The translations under genes and the position numbers were made by a program. This document shows, one piece after another, positions 39,079-49,938 of a stretch of DNA of 64,000 bases; positions within the stretch are counted from its first letter, which is position 1; each line of letters opens with the position of its first letter. The notes below the pieces were generated by a model. That model was given only the letters and a program-made list of their open reading frames with translations, had not been told where the DNA came from and made no database searches. The DNA lies in contig PUQB01000628.1 of NCBI GenBank assembly GCA_003024785.1, forward strand, positions 62,001 to 126,000, written 5' to 3'. This DNA is from Selaginella tamariscina. Its lineage: Eukaryota > Streptophyta > Lycopodiopsida > Selaginellales > Selaginellaceae.

Positions 39079-40255
39079 TTAATTTTTTATAAATACTTTC
39101 TTTCTATCATACAAAGAAATCTTCATTTTGTCTAAATCATCACTCTCCGGATTAATCAAATCATTTTGGTCAATATCTTGATGTTGTTGCCACCACTTAA
39201 CACTCTCACGAATGCAATTGGGAGTTGCCATCCTTGTTAATACATAAGATGTGATAAGAGAAGGTCTGCATAAAGGCTCATCTAAAAACTGACGTTCCTT
39301 AAGAATAATATTATAAAGCGCCCGGTTGCTATCCTTCATTTTATAAAATTCAATATCACGAGAAAGAAAAGCTTCAGGAAATGTATGATACGGTGGATAC
39401 TGCTCACAAAAATTTTCGAGATTCTTCTTTCTGAGGCACGTATCCAAGTAGTTCACTAGCTCATCCATGATATCGGTATCAGAATATGGATCGAAAGTGA
39501 TTGGATGAATACAAGCAATGTTTTGGTTGAGCATAGCCTTCTGAGGAGAGTCGTCTACTACTAAGATATGTGCATTCTTCATTATCCTTAAGCGACTGAT
39601 CTCCCCATGAGTCCCAATTATTCTTTCATTCTTGAAGAAGTATGGCTTGCTTTCCTTTCTTATATTGTGAAATTCGAGAGGTTTATAACATATTCGCTGG
39701 TCAAAAATCCAATCTTTACGAATCACCTCTTCTGCAACACTACAATGTTTCTTAAGTAAATTCAACAGCGGTGTTAAGTTATGAATCTGCATGCATGACC
39801 AAATCCCCACAAGCGCACCCATCTCCTTAAGCTTTTGAAAGAGACGATCCAACCCTGGACGAAAAATAATATCATATCGAAATTTACCATGACAAGGAAT
39901 GAAATCTCCTTGTTTGATTTCTTTTTTCTATCCTCGGGCCTTTGTCGATGAAGCAGAACACCATTGACATCCAACAACACAATATGGCCATGAGTAACAT
40001 GAGATAGCGTTGCCTCTTGAATACTTTGCAAATCACTTGTTTGCTCCCTTTCACATTTATCCGTTGCCACTATCTCGTTGCCTATCCCTTCATCATTTAA
40101 TTGTACATCATCCTTACAAGATTCAGATATTGCATGCGCTGAAGAAATTGATTTCGGAACTGAAGCCAATAAAAATGATGAAAAACTGAAGTGGCCCCCA
40201 TGGTAACGATGTTTTGAGCTGCATTATTATCCATTTCCTGCATGAACTCTGTCAT
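39079..40255 (-). CDS. HAD-superfamily, FCP1/TIM50-like phosphatase-fold protein (possibly inactive)
   Basis: Minus-strand protein with the FCP1/NIF-type HAD fold. ATG at 40255 (MTEFMQEMDNNAAQ) is the likely start. A frame change near 40185 (TTTTT) leads to SVPKSISSAHAISESCKDD. HIVLLDVNGVLLH at about 39970 is the nucleophile motif. The usual DxDxT/V reads DVNGV, so the second Asp is Asn and acid catalysis is probably lost. After a frame change in a run of six A near 39925 come FRPGLDRLFQKLKEMGALVG and IWSCM. At 39540 ILVVDDSPQKAM is the third HAD motif. The C-terminal part (YPPYHTFPEAFLSRDIEFYK) has no known motif; stop at 39079. The gene lies inside the TIR element, tail to its left end, and may be captured cargo. 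Role unknown. Confidence 0.75.
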
Positions 40256-40534
40256 TCTGACATGTGGCACAAGAAATTGTCGCCAAACCCCTCTCTTACC
40301 TCATGCAATGCTGAAAATCCATGTTCTCAATTATTTCATTACATCTGCAAAATGATAATTAGCTGACCTTAAAATTATCAAGGTATATTATTTACCTTGT
40401 TAATGTGTGACCCATGTTTGAACTAAAAGCTTCATTAATCCTTGAGAATTTATTTTCTGTACAAATATAAAAGAAATATACAAAAATGCCTTATGTTACA
40501 CTCATTTACAACTATTCATCACTCTATCAATTCA
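40256..40534. other. Short gap between two leftward genes
   Basis: No independent gene seen. It presumably holds the 3' end of the ParB/methylase transcript and the 5' part of the HAD gene. Confidence 0.4.
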
Positions 40535-43500
40535 TTACAATTCTTCTTCGCTATTACCTTCTGAGTGAGGCGAAGAAGGTCTAAGCCGCTTGTGAGATGG
40601 TTCAAGATCTTCTGCATCTTCTATTGATGTTTCCATGGGTCCTGGAGTGTGCGAATGTTCTGTACTCCTCGAGATAACTTCCGGTCTAATATCTGATTGA
40701 AGTTCGTTCTCAGACTCCGAGATTGAACCAGATTCACCTTCAGAGCTATCGCACTTATCTGGAGGGAACTTTCTCAAATACGCCTTTATGGATTCGTTGG
40801 GGTACTCAGTTGAGACCCAATCTATCCACTTGTTCAGGTCCTCAACCATGGTCTTATCCTTTCAACGGCAAACACACATGTATGCCGAAGGTAACACTCC
40901 TTCAAGACGGACCCCCTAGTGCAGTAGTCAAAAACCCACGCATCACTGTGAGGACCCCTGATCAAGTTGACGATGCTCCGTGCCGCTTGACTTGTAATGT
41001 TTGGATAACGTACATTGCCGAATACGTCACTCATACCTATCGGTGTATCGGATGGAGGTTCAGGGCCGTTGGAGTGCAAACAGATGCCTGGCCAGTCATT
41101 TGGAAGCTTGAAATTGTTTGGCGCATTCCTAACAACCAAGTGAACAACGTATCAATGCACTTGGGATTAGCATCGTTCATATAAAATCCTGTCCAACGAT
41201 GTCTATTCTTCTTGGCGAAGGCGAAGGCAAAAGTATCGGTGACATGAGCAAGAATCAAGAAATAAATACCTGAAAAAGTAGGTATCAGTGAAGAGCGCAA
41301 GCATGAATTCAATAATAAATACCTTCTATGTATATGCTTGCACGGCTAAGTTTCTCCACCAGATCCTCTAGTGCCCTATCTGTCGAAAGATTTTTTGACA
41401 CCCGCCGATCCATCACGAACAATTGAAACGGTTTCCTACAAGCAGTGATGTTACCCCATAAAGTCTCCGAATCTAACAACAAACATCTGTAGGGCTTGTC
41501 GTGATTCGTAGCATCCTCCTTTATAAGGTTCAATTCGGTTCTCCGCTGCTGAAGGACTGCCATAAGAGAAGGCGTCATCCCAATGTTCTCCTTTTTGGCG
41601 TTGGCGTGCAATAGATTCTTGCCTAGATCTTCCGATTGGTTCACCCATTCGACAAGCATATCATCGTTCGTCACATGCAAATATTTGCTGACCTCTTCAT
41701 ATGTTGAAGTCGAGGTCCAACCCAGTTTGTGGCAGTGTATTCCCAACCACTCCTTGAAATGCCTGACCGTCTTCAACTCCATTGCCTTGAGATGAAAAGG
41801 AGAGGTTGGGCTGCTGTTATTAATTTGTAGTTTGCCATCGATCACCAAATCAGCCAAGACTTCCATCTCCTCCATCGTTGTTCCATTTAAAGGCTTCAAC
41901 CATGTGAGCTTGAAATCGTTGTCTACATCCTTTGTAGATTGAACAGACTTAGCCTTCGGCGTCTTACTGGGTTTCTTTGCAGACTTTTCTGAGGGCTCCC
42001 TTCACTTGTCTGCTTCTTCTTCAGTGTTCCTTTTGAAAAGGATTCCATAATCCCCAACCATTTGGCAAAGATCCTATCTTCGGGGCAAGAAATCAACATC
42101 ATCAGAAAGGATGTTTCCTTCCCGCCCACCTGGGCAAAATCAACTGCTGCAATTTCTTCAACTCTCTGAGGAAAAAGACAGATTAATATACCGGCGAGAT
42201 AAATCCCGCCCAAACAATTTGCTTACCCGGTATTCCGCAGATTGTGTATTCCCTGCGGTAGCTCTTTGTGGTCGCTGAAGAGATTCCCACACGGCTCGCG
42301 TGTGTTTAAACTTCTCCCATATTTTGCTGTTGTAGTGGTTGGTGTCGGCAGCGTCCCATTCCGCCGATAACTTATGGTACTGCTCGATTGTGAGATTCGG
42401 CTTAGCTAAAAACGCCGATCTTTTTGTCAGCTTCTCACGGGTATGCTCGGAAAGTTTTGTTGCCATCGTTCCTTTGTTGTGTTCATCGAGAAGTCGTTGG
42501 GCTGCCGTTATTGTGTGCTGGCCACTAATGATGTAGTACTTGATAGATTTTTATTCTCCGTCTGAATCTTCATGAGTTGTTCTGGTGTTGTGATCCAGAC
42601 TTTGTCAGCGCCCTTCCTTCTTTCATAGTATGGACACAAAACAGCATTATGTGGAACGGTATAAGAATTGTCGTCCTTCATCTTCTCCATGAGCTCAGCT
42701 ACACGTTCCTGGTTGAGTGGCCTGTAATTGAAGTTTGGGTTGACGCTGCAATATTTAACCCTACAAGGATAAATCTTATCATCCAACATCATTTCCTTGT
42801 GACTTATTGCAGCATGAGATGCCACAGGTGCAGCTGACAAAACGATTGATGATTTTCTTTTGCGATCCGAATCAACATGTGTGATCCCCGACTGCAGCTG
42901 TTCTAGTGTTCTCGGCACACTCTTCCAGCTCCCGAAGCTTCCTAAGCAAATTGAACGTGATCTGTAGAGAACCTGAGACCGAGCCACCCTCTCAATCCCT
43001 TATGATGTCGCTGTGTTCTTCTTCAATGTGAAGAGGGAAGATTGCTCCACTTGCTGATTTTCTGTATTGTGAAGCAATATCTCCTGACAATACACCTACT
43101 CGATGAGTCTGAAGATCTTCGAAGTAGACATCCAGATGGATCCCCTCCATAGATGGGCTTTCGTTGAGTTGAAGAAGAACTCCAAGGTCAACATCATTAG
43201 TGAACACGTGAACGTCATTATCCACAAGTCGACAAAACCACCCGAATTAATGTTGTAACTGACGACCTCTGGATCCGAGAACGTGACATTGGATGGAACA
43301 AGGCATATCTGTCGAGCATCGTCCAATCTGGGTTCGCAGCCTGCTTTCGGGTGCTTGACTAGCGAATCTACTTTCCATTGTTTTGCTTGTCCATGAGATG
43401 TGACAGAGGTTAATTTGACAGCAACCATGGTTGCTCCAATGCGCTTCCCATTTATCTTAAAATATGGCCAAGTTGATTCCAGAATCCCCCTGCCCATCTC

Positions 43501-43663
43501 TTCTCCTGCTCTTGTCTTTAATGTCACCTCAATTCCACATCTGAATACAAAAATGATTAGTTCAAGTATCCGAGTATAACAGATTTTATTTTAATTCTTA
43601 CCCAGAATTTGACGACGACTCCATACTAATGACTCGATCTCCTTGTTTGATCAAATCGTCCTT
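40535..43663 (-). CDS. ParB-like domain fused to amino-methyltransferase-like domain, transposon-encoded (frame broken)
   Basis: Exon 43663-43602 (LIKQGDRVIS...) and introns 43541-43601 (61 nt), 42166-42226 (61) and 41270-41322 (53) are bounded by GT-AG in frame. The first part (GRGILESTWPYFKINGKRIG ... KQWKVDSLVKHP) resembles the small domain at the start of En/Spm-type transposase proteins. Next, YCSVNPNFNYRPLNQERVAE followed by YYIISGQHTITAAQRLL is a ParB/Srx-type nucleotide-binding fold. After a helical linker, FLILAHVTDTFAFAFAKKN and AARSIVNLIRGPHSDAWVFD, then TRGSVLKECYLRHTCVFAVE, follow the order of beta-class N4/N6 DNA methylases (motif V, then X, then I with G-x-S and acidic end of strand 2). 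The expected DPPY/DPPW reads MDRRVS near 41405, so catalysis may be lost or an indel masks it. The C-terminus is acidic and Ser-rich. About five frame changes. ParB-methylase fusions are known from phages and bacterial mobile elements. Confidence 0.6.
42193..42213. repeat. Single copy of the array palindrome inside an intron
   Basis: CGGCGAGATAAATCCCGCC lies in the middle of the 61-nt intron 42166-42226. It is the same variant as the array copy near 45393. Confidence 0.8.
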
Positions 43664-43768
43664 CTGCAAAATAATACACTATGAATACAAATATATAAAA
43701 ACGCACACACACTTGTATAAACCCGAATATACAAAAATAATACACAGAGAGAAGTAGACGTAATTAAC

Positions 43769-43850
43769 TGTCCGAAGCTCACATTTGTGTTAGTGCAAAA
43801 GAAAGATAACATTTCGTTTTAGAACCACCACAAATGTGAGCTCTGGACAG
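43769..43850. repeat. Imperfect inverted repeat / hairpin
   Basis: CTGTCCGAAGCTCACATTTG at 43769 is the inverted copy of CAAATGTGAGCTCTGGACAG ending 43850. The 22-bp arms have two mismatches and a 38-nt loop. It sits just upstream of the ParB/methylase exon and before array 1. It could fold in RNA or be a tiny MITE. Confidence 0.75.
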
Positions 43851-43959
43851 TTTTACATAGATTCCTAGCTTTTACTCGAAATATTATGATAAGATGATAA
43901 AAGTAAATAAAATGAGATATGCAACTTATATATACTAATACACATATATATTCACATGG

Positions 43960-45670
43960 AAGGTGCGGCGGGATTAATCTCGCCACCCTTTCTGGAGGCC
44001 TTGAACGGGAGTGCGGAATTAATCTTGCCACCCTTCTCGGTCTCAGAGAGAACTGGGCAGGATTTATTTCTCACACCCCTTCAGTGACTCCAGAAAGGAG
44101 GCGGGATTAATCTCGCCCACCATGTAAGGATGGTTAAATGAATTTCCCCACCCTTCCCATTCTCTCCATTGGTATGTTGTAAACCTTCTACGTCTCAGAC
44201 AGAAACGTTTGGGATTGGTCCGACTCACCAATGGAGAAAAAAGGAAGGGTGGCGGGATTCATTCCTCCAACAGGCATTGAAGACTCGGCGGGATTAATCC
44301 CGCCGCCCAGGGCCTTCACTCGGTCCCTATGCGGCGGGATTAATCCCGCCGGACGCCAATTCCCTGCGCGAATCGGGCGGGATTAATCCCGCCGCCTAGG
44401 CACTTCAGACAGGCCAATGGCGGCGGGATTAAATCCCCCGATTCCGCGCAGGGCATTGCGTCGCGGCGGGATTAATCCCGCCTCCCAGGCCCTTCACTCG
44501 GGCCTTAGTCGGCGGGATTAATCCCGCCGAACGCCAATGCCCTGTGCGAAATCTTGCGGGATTAATTCCCGCCGCCTAGGCCTTCAGGCAGGCAATGGCG
44601 CGGGATTAATCCCGCCCGATTCCGCGCAGGGCATGCGTACGCGGCGGGTTAATCCCGCCGCCCAGGCCCTTCACTTCGGTCGTAGGCGGCGGGATTAATC
44701 CGCTGGACGCCACCTTTCTCGTTCTCAGAGAGAATTGGGCAGGATTTATTTCTCACACCCCTTCAGGGGCTCCGAAAAGGCGGCGGGATTAATCCCGCCC
44801 ACCATGTAAGGGATGGTGAAATTAATCCCACCACCCTTCTCAGTTCCCTCCATTGGTATTTTGTAAACCTTCTCTGTCTCAGACAGAGTTAGTCGGGATT
44901 GATTCAACATACCAATGGAGGAAAAAAAGAAGGGTGGCAGGATTAATCCCGCCACCGGGCAATGAAGGTTCGAAGAGATTAATCCCGCCGCCCTTTCGTA
45001 AATCATGCACTCACACATATATATTGGCTGCGGCATTTTGAACAGGGATGGGTGGGGGCGGGATTAATCCCGCCGCTTATATCCTGCAGAAGTGCCTGAG
45101 CGGCGGGATTAATCCCGCCGCCCTCCGCGAAGGGCATGAGCGTGGGGCGGGATTAATCCCGCCGTTCATGTCCTGCGTGAATTCCCTGAGCGGCGGGATT
45201 AATCCCGCCGCCTTACGCGCAGGACATGTCATGTAGGCTCTTCGGTTAGCCTTCCGTGCAGGATCTTTCATGCAGGCTCTTCGGTTAGCCTCATGAGCGG
45301 CGGGATTAATCCTGCCGCCCATCCCTGTAAATGCCCTGCGCGGAATCCGCCGGGATTAATCCCGCCCATTAGGGCCTTCACACAGGCCATTGCCGGCGAG
45401 ATAAATCCCGCCGCATTCTGCGCAGGGCATTGGGCGGCGGGATTAATCCCGCCACCGAGGCCCTCACGCAGGCCATGCGGCGAAATTAATCCCGCCGCTC
45501 TTCGGTTTGTCCTAGAGCGGCGGGATTAATCCCGCCGCCCATAGCCTGCGTGAAGGGCCTCGGCGGCGGGATTAATCCCGCCGCCATGGCCCCAACCATA
45601 TAGCGGCAGGATTAATCCCGCCGCCGAGGCCATAAACCTATAGCGGCGGGATTAATCCCGCCGCTCGAGG
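43960..45670. repeat. Palindrome array 1: ~30 copies of GGCGGGATTAATCCCGCC
   Basis: About 30 copies, some degenerate, of an 18-20-bp perfect palindrome occur every 40-50 bp. In 44286-44700 four monomers of about 44 bp form a higher-order unit of about 177 bp that repeats at 44286, 44463 and 44640, recognisable by spacer text (CCCAGG.CCTTCACTC, ACGCCAAT.CCCTG, CCTAGG.CTTCAG, ATTCCGCGCAGGGCAT). The flanking blocks 44029-44285 and 44711-44970 are a direct duplication of about 257 bp. From 45056 spacers diversify (GCCCTGCGCG, CACGCAGGCC). Each copy could form a hairpin in single strands. The array lies between the ParB/methylase coding exon and a possible 5' leader exon. Confidence 0.9.
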
Positions 45671-45751
45671 GGCTTAGCGTGTGTGCGAGAGATAAAATTA
45701 ATAAATAAAAAAATTATACAGATAAAACACACACATATATATATGTGTGTG

Positions 45752-45796
<45 letters not shown>

Positions 45797-46787
45797 ATAG
45801 GAGTGTACGTGTGTGTGCAAGAGATAGATAAATAAATAAAATTATACAGTACTGGTACACATAATATATGTGTGTACATAGGTATATATATGTGTGTATA
45901 TGTATATCGTGTGTATGCGTGTGAGCGAAACAAATAAAATCATACAGATAAACAAACACACACACACATATGTATACACAGGAGTGTGCGTGTGTGTGCG
46001 AAAGATAAAACTAATAAATAAATAAAATTATACAGATAAACACACACATATATATGTGTGTATATAGATATATAACCATAGAGAAAGAGAGAGAGTCTGT
46101 GAATATATAAGCATATATATAAACTAGTGTTGTATACTATTTGTTAATATGCATTGATTATATATATATATATATGTAAAGCAGTGTGCGTGTGTGTGGG
46201 AGAGATAGATCAATAAAAAAAATTATAGATACTGGTACACATAATATATGTATGTATATATGTATATAGTATATATTATGTGTATATGTATATTGTGTGT
46301 ATGCGTGTGTGAGCAAACAAATAAAATGACAGATAAACAAATACACACACACACATATATTATACACAGGAGTGTGCGTGTGTGTGCGAGAGATAAAACT
46401 AATAAATAAATAAAATTATACAGATAAACACACACATATATATGTGTGTATATAGATATATAACCCATATGAATATATAAGCATATATATAAACTAGTGT
46501 TGTATACTATTTGTTATATGCATTGATTAATATATTATATATATGTAAAGCAGTGTGCGTGTGTGTAAATTATAGATACTAGTACACAAATATATGTATG
46601 TATATATGTATATAGGTATATATATATATGTGTATATGTATATCGTGTGTATGCGTGTGTGAGCGAAACAAATAAAATCATACAGATAAACAAACACACA
46701 CCCACACACACTTATATACACAGGAGTGTGCGTGTGTGTGCGAGAGATAATCAATAAATAAAATTATACGCACACTCCTATACATAT

Positions 46788-46820
<33 letters not shown>

Positions 46821-47610
46821 GATCTCACCTGTGTGCACCGCCGCTGCCGCCGCCTTTGAAACCCTAAGAATATACCTAAACCCTAAAGGAATTAAATATA
46901 TATATTAACCCTAATAGAATATTCCTTCTGAGAATATACTTAAACCCTAAAAAGAATAAAATATAGATTCGCCCTAAACGAATATTCTTTCATTATATTA
47001 TTAGCGCTGCGTGTGCGTGGGTGTATCACATACACCCCAAAAATATAAATCATGCAGGGATTTAACATGTGTGTGTCCATGAGAGTGTTAAAGTTTCATG
47101 TGTATCAATACATACATACACATTGCATATATTAATACACATAATATATACATACACACGTGTATACACACAGACATACATACATATTACATGGGTTTAG
47201 GGTTTTGGATTTAGGATGGATCATGCATGGTGTGTATGTATGAGAGAAGAGAGAGTGTTGAAAAATTATTTTTGTACACATTGCATATATTAGTACACAT
47301 ATATACTTACACATATTATACACAGATATACATATATATATGAGAGAAGAGAGACAGTACATATTATGGATCATGCATGGTGTGTATTATACACACAGAC
47401 ATACATACATATTAGTACATAATATTAGAGAGACCGAGTACATATTATAGATCATGCATGGTGTGTATGTTTGAGAGAAGAGAGACAGTACATATTAACA
47501 TGGATCATGCATGGTGTGTATGTATGAGAGAAGAGAGAAAGTACACATATATATACATACACACGTGTATACACACAGACATACATACATATTACATGAG
47601 TAAATTCATT
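45671..47610. repeat. Microsatellite-rich tandem repeats (TG/TA/CA and ~390-bp units)
   Basis: No gene supported apart from a possible leader exon. About 45800-46170, 46190-46545 and 46550-46770 are related ~380-390-bp units made of TG/TA runs plus GTGTGCGTGTGTGTGCGAGA and AAATAAAATTATACAGATAA. From 47150 to 47660 another tandem family repeats GGATCATGCATGGTGTG with GAGAGAAGAGAGA about five times. ORFs here are low-complexity artefacts. Confidence 0.8.
46819..46990 (-). promoter_or_regulatory. Possible 5' leader exon of the ParB/methylase gene
   Basis: On the minus strand a GC-rich stretch (GGCGGCGGCAGCGGCGG) ends in CACACAG followed by GTGAGA, a good donor. It is preceded by TTAGGGTTT telo-box motifs, common near plant transcription starts. 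With the acceptor TTTTGCAG at 43664, the intron would be about 3.2 kb and contain array 1. No transcript evidence is available. Confidence 0.35.
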
Positions 47611-47745
47611 GTGTTACATATTAGGGTTTAGGGTTTAGGGTTTAGGATGGATCATGCATGGTGTGAAGAGAGAGTGTTGAAAAATTATTTTTGTACACAC
47701 ATGTATACACAGGGTTTAGGGTTTAGGGTTTAGGGTTTGCTCCCA
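47611..47745. repeat. Interstitial plant telomere-type repeats
   Basis: TTTAGGG units run in tandem at 47622-47645 (3-4 units) and 47706-47738 (4 units), with single or double units near 47190. Too short and internal to be a chromosome end. Confidence 0.85.
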
Positions 47746-47929
47746 ACAAGCTTAATATAAATATTACACATGTAAATTCAATGTGTTACATACACACAGA
47801 TTGAGTACATATATCATACATGCGTTGAACATGATGTTTTCAATAAAGAAGCAACATATTTCTTCAGTTTGGTTTAGGGTTGTGTGCATATGTGTTTTTG
47901 TAAGTTCTTGTAATGCGTGTGTAAATTTA

Positions 47930-48740
47930 TGATTGTGTTTATATATGTGTGCAAAACAAACATCGAATAATTAAGAAAATAATATTAATAAACACACTAT
48001 GAACATATTTTAAATTATATATAATAATATATGATTTTATCTAATATATAGCCATATATAGTTTTAATAATATATATTAATTTAATATTGATAAAAAGGT
48101 TTAACATTGAAATATTCTTGAAATAATAAGAAATTAATTGAGAAAATCCCATTAATATATACAAATGTAAATTAAGTACTCAAATAATTAACTAAATTAA
48201 TTATCATAATCATGTTTAATATTGGAATATTCTTGGAATAATAAGAAAATAATAAAGAATATCCCATTAATATAAAGAAGATTAATTACTCAAGTAATTA
48301 AGGAAATGATATTAATATACACACTATGAACATATTTTAAATTATACATAATAATACATCATTTTATCTAATATATAGTCAATATAGTTTTATAATATAT
48401 TAATTTAATATTGATAATAAGGTTTAACACATGAATATTCTTGAAATAATAACAAATTAATTGAGAAAATCCCATTAATATATACAAATGTAGAATAATT
48501 ACTGCAATAATTAAGAACAAACTAATTTAATTATGATAATCAGGTTTAATATTAGAATATTCTTCAAATATTAATAAAATAATAAAGAATATCCCATTGA
48601 TACTAGGAAATGAAAACTAAATACTCGAGTAATTAAGAAAATAATAATAATAAACAGACTATGAATATATTTTAAATGATACATAATAATATATCAATTT
48701 ATTTATTGTATAAGTATATATTTATATATATATATATAAA
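47930..48740. repeat. AT-rich tandem repeat, ~330-bp unit
   Basis: At least two units, starting near 47985 and 48315, share AACACACTATGAACATATTT, TTTTATCTAATATATAG, GGTTTAACA and AATATTCTTGAAATAATAA; a partial third begins near 48650. The same family occurs in inverted orientation at 59800-60160. Confidence 0.8.
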
Positions 48741-48959
48741 TATACTTGAATACTAAGAATGTAGAATATAGTCTAAAATTTCGTAATATTAAACAGCTTG
48801 AATCACTTGAATAACATTAAATGCAATTTTAAAATACTCATTGGAACTGGAGAGTATATATGTCAGAGTGTCGGATATTTGTGTCAACTCATCTTTATTT
48901 TCTGTTCTTTTTAAAAAATTTGAATTTCTGACATATGTATTGTCGGTCTGACATGTAAA

Positions 48960-49145
48960 TTTGAAAATGCATTTAATTTCCCACTCAAATTCAGATCTGG
49001 TTCTTTCTCCGGCAAGGGTTTCTTCATTTCTGTATTTTTCACTCTTTAGATCTTCTTTTTTCTTCATAGTGATCATCTCAGGAGCGAGATTAAATTGGGT
49101 GCTATTCTTTATAGGAAAGCACGGCGCCTTCAGTGCTGTTTACAA
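48960..49145 (+). promoter_or_regulatory. Possible 5' leader exon of the DUF7869-like gene
   Basis: A less AT-rich segment with pyrimidine tracts ends TTTACAA followed by GTAAGT, a strong donor at 49147. The acceptor TATGTGCAG at 49932 would close an intron of about 790 nt that contains array 2. No coding role is required. Confidence 0.4.
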
Positions 49146-49312
49146 GTAAGTATTATAAACAAATTTAAAAATACTTATAAAGATTCACTCTCTTACATTC
49201 TCTCTTAAAATTACAATTTAGGGGTTTAGGAATGCATTAGGATTATAATATATTCCGTTAGGGATTTATCCCGTTTAAATATCCTTTTAACTTAATATTC
49301 TAGGTTAACCGG

Positions 49313-49785
49313 GGCGGCGGGATTAATCCGGCCATTTCTTTTTCGCCTCTTCGAAGAGGTGGCGGGATTAATCCCGCCACCATCTCTCGGGCAATGCTTC
49401 TCCGCCACTGAAAAAGAGTGGCGGGATTAATCCCGCCGATAACCTTCTCAACTGATGAAGAGTTACCAGAATTTATTAGAAAGAGTTGTCGGCGGGATTA
49501 ATCCCGCCAACCATTTTAGGAGGCAGGGAAGGGGTGGCGGGATTAATCTCGCCACCACTCCCTGTTTTAAGGATTTGGGGACAGGATTTATCCCGAGATC
49601 TCTTTGAAATCATAGTTTTGGAGAGAGTTATGTGCGGGTTTAATCCCGCCACCCATTCCCCGTCGTAAGAATTGTGGGCGGGATTAATCCCGCCGACTCT
49701 CTCCGAAGGGGTTGAGTCGGCGGCGGGATTAATCCCGCCGACCGTTCCTCGTCGGAGGGATTCGTGGGCGGGATTAATCCCGCCC
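49313..49785. repeat. Palindrome array 2: ~10 copies of the same palindrome
   Basis: Ten copies, eight of them close to GGCGGGATTAATCCCGCC, are spaced 43-70 bp apart. The spacers (for example TTCTTTTTCGCCTCTTCGAA) are unlike those of array 1, so only the palindrome is shared. The array ends about 150 bp before the first coding ATG of the rightward gene. Confidence 0.9.
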
Positions 49786-49938
49786 ATCAGTTGTATTAAT
49801 CAAACATGAGATATTATCTCTAAACATAATTATGTATTATTGCATATGCATATTATTAAGTAACCGTAATTCAGATTTCTTAGAAATATTGCATAAACAG
49901 ATATCATAAATAATACAATTATTTATGTGCAGGACAAT

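Noticed and set aside
45048..45529. ORFs translating the array as GGINPAA / AGLIPP repeats on both strands
   Set aside because: The palindrome gives open frames on both strands automatically. Frames drift between units and no start, splice or conservation supports a protein.
43960..45670. CRISPR-like look of the palindrome array
   Set aside because: Spacers repeat in a fixed order and are related to each other, the repeat is only 18-20 bp and often degenerate, there are no cas genes and the context is a plant genome.
45650..47380. Several Tyr/Ile/Thr/His-rich ORFs
   Set aside because: They translate TA/CA/TG microsatellites and have no protein-like composition.
47611..47745. Chromosome end
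   Set aside because: TTTAGGG blocks are short and flanked on both sides by other sequence.
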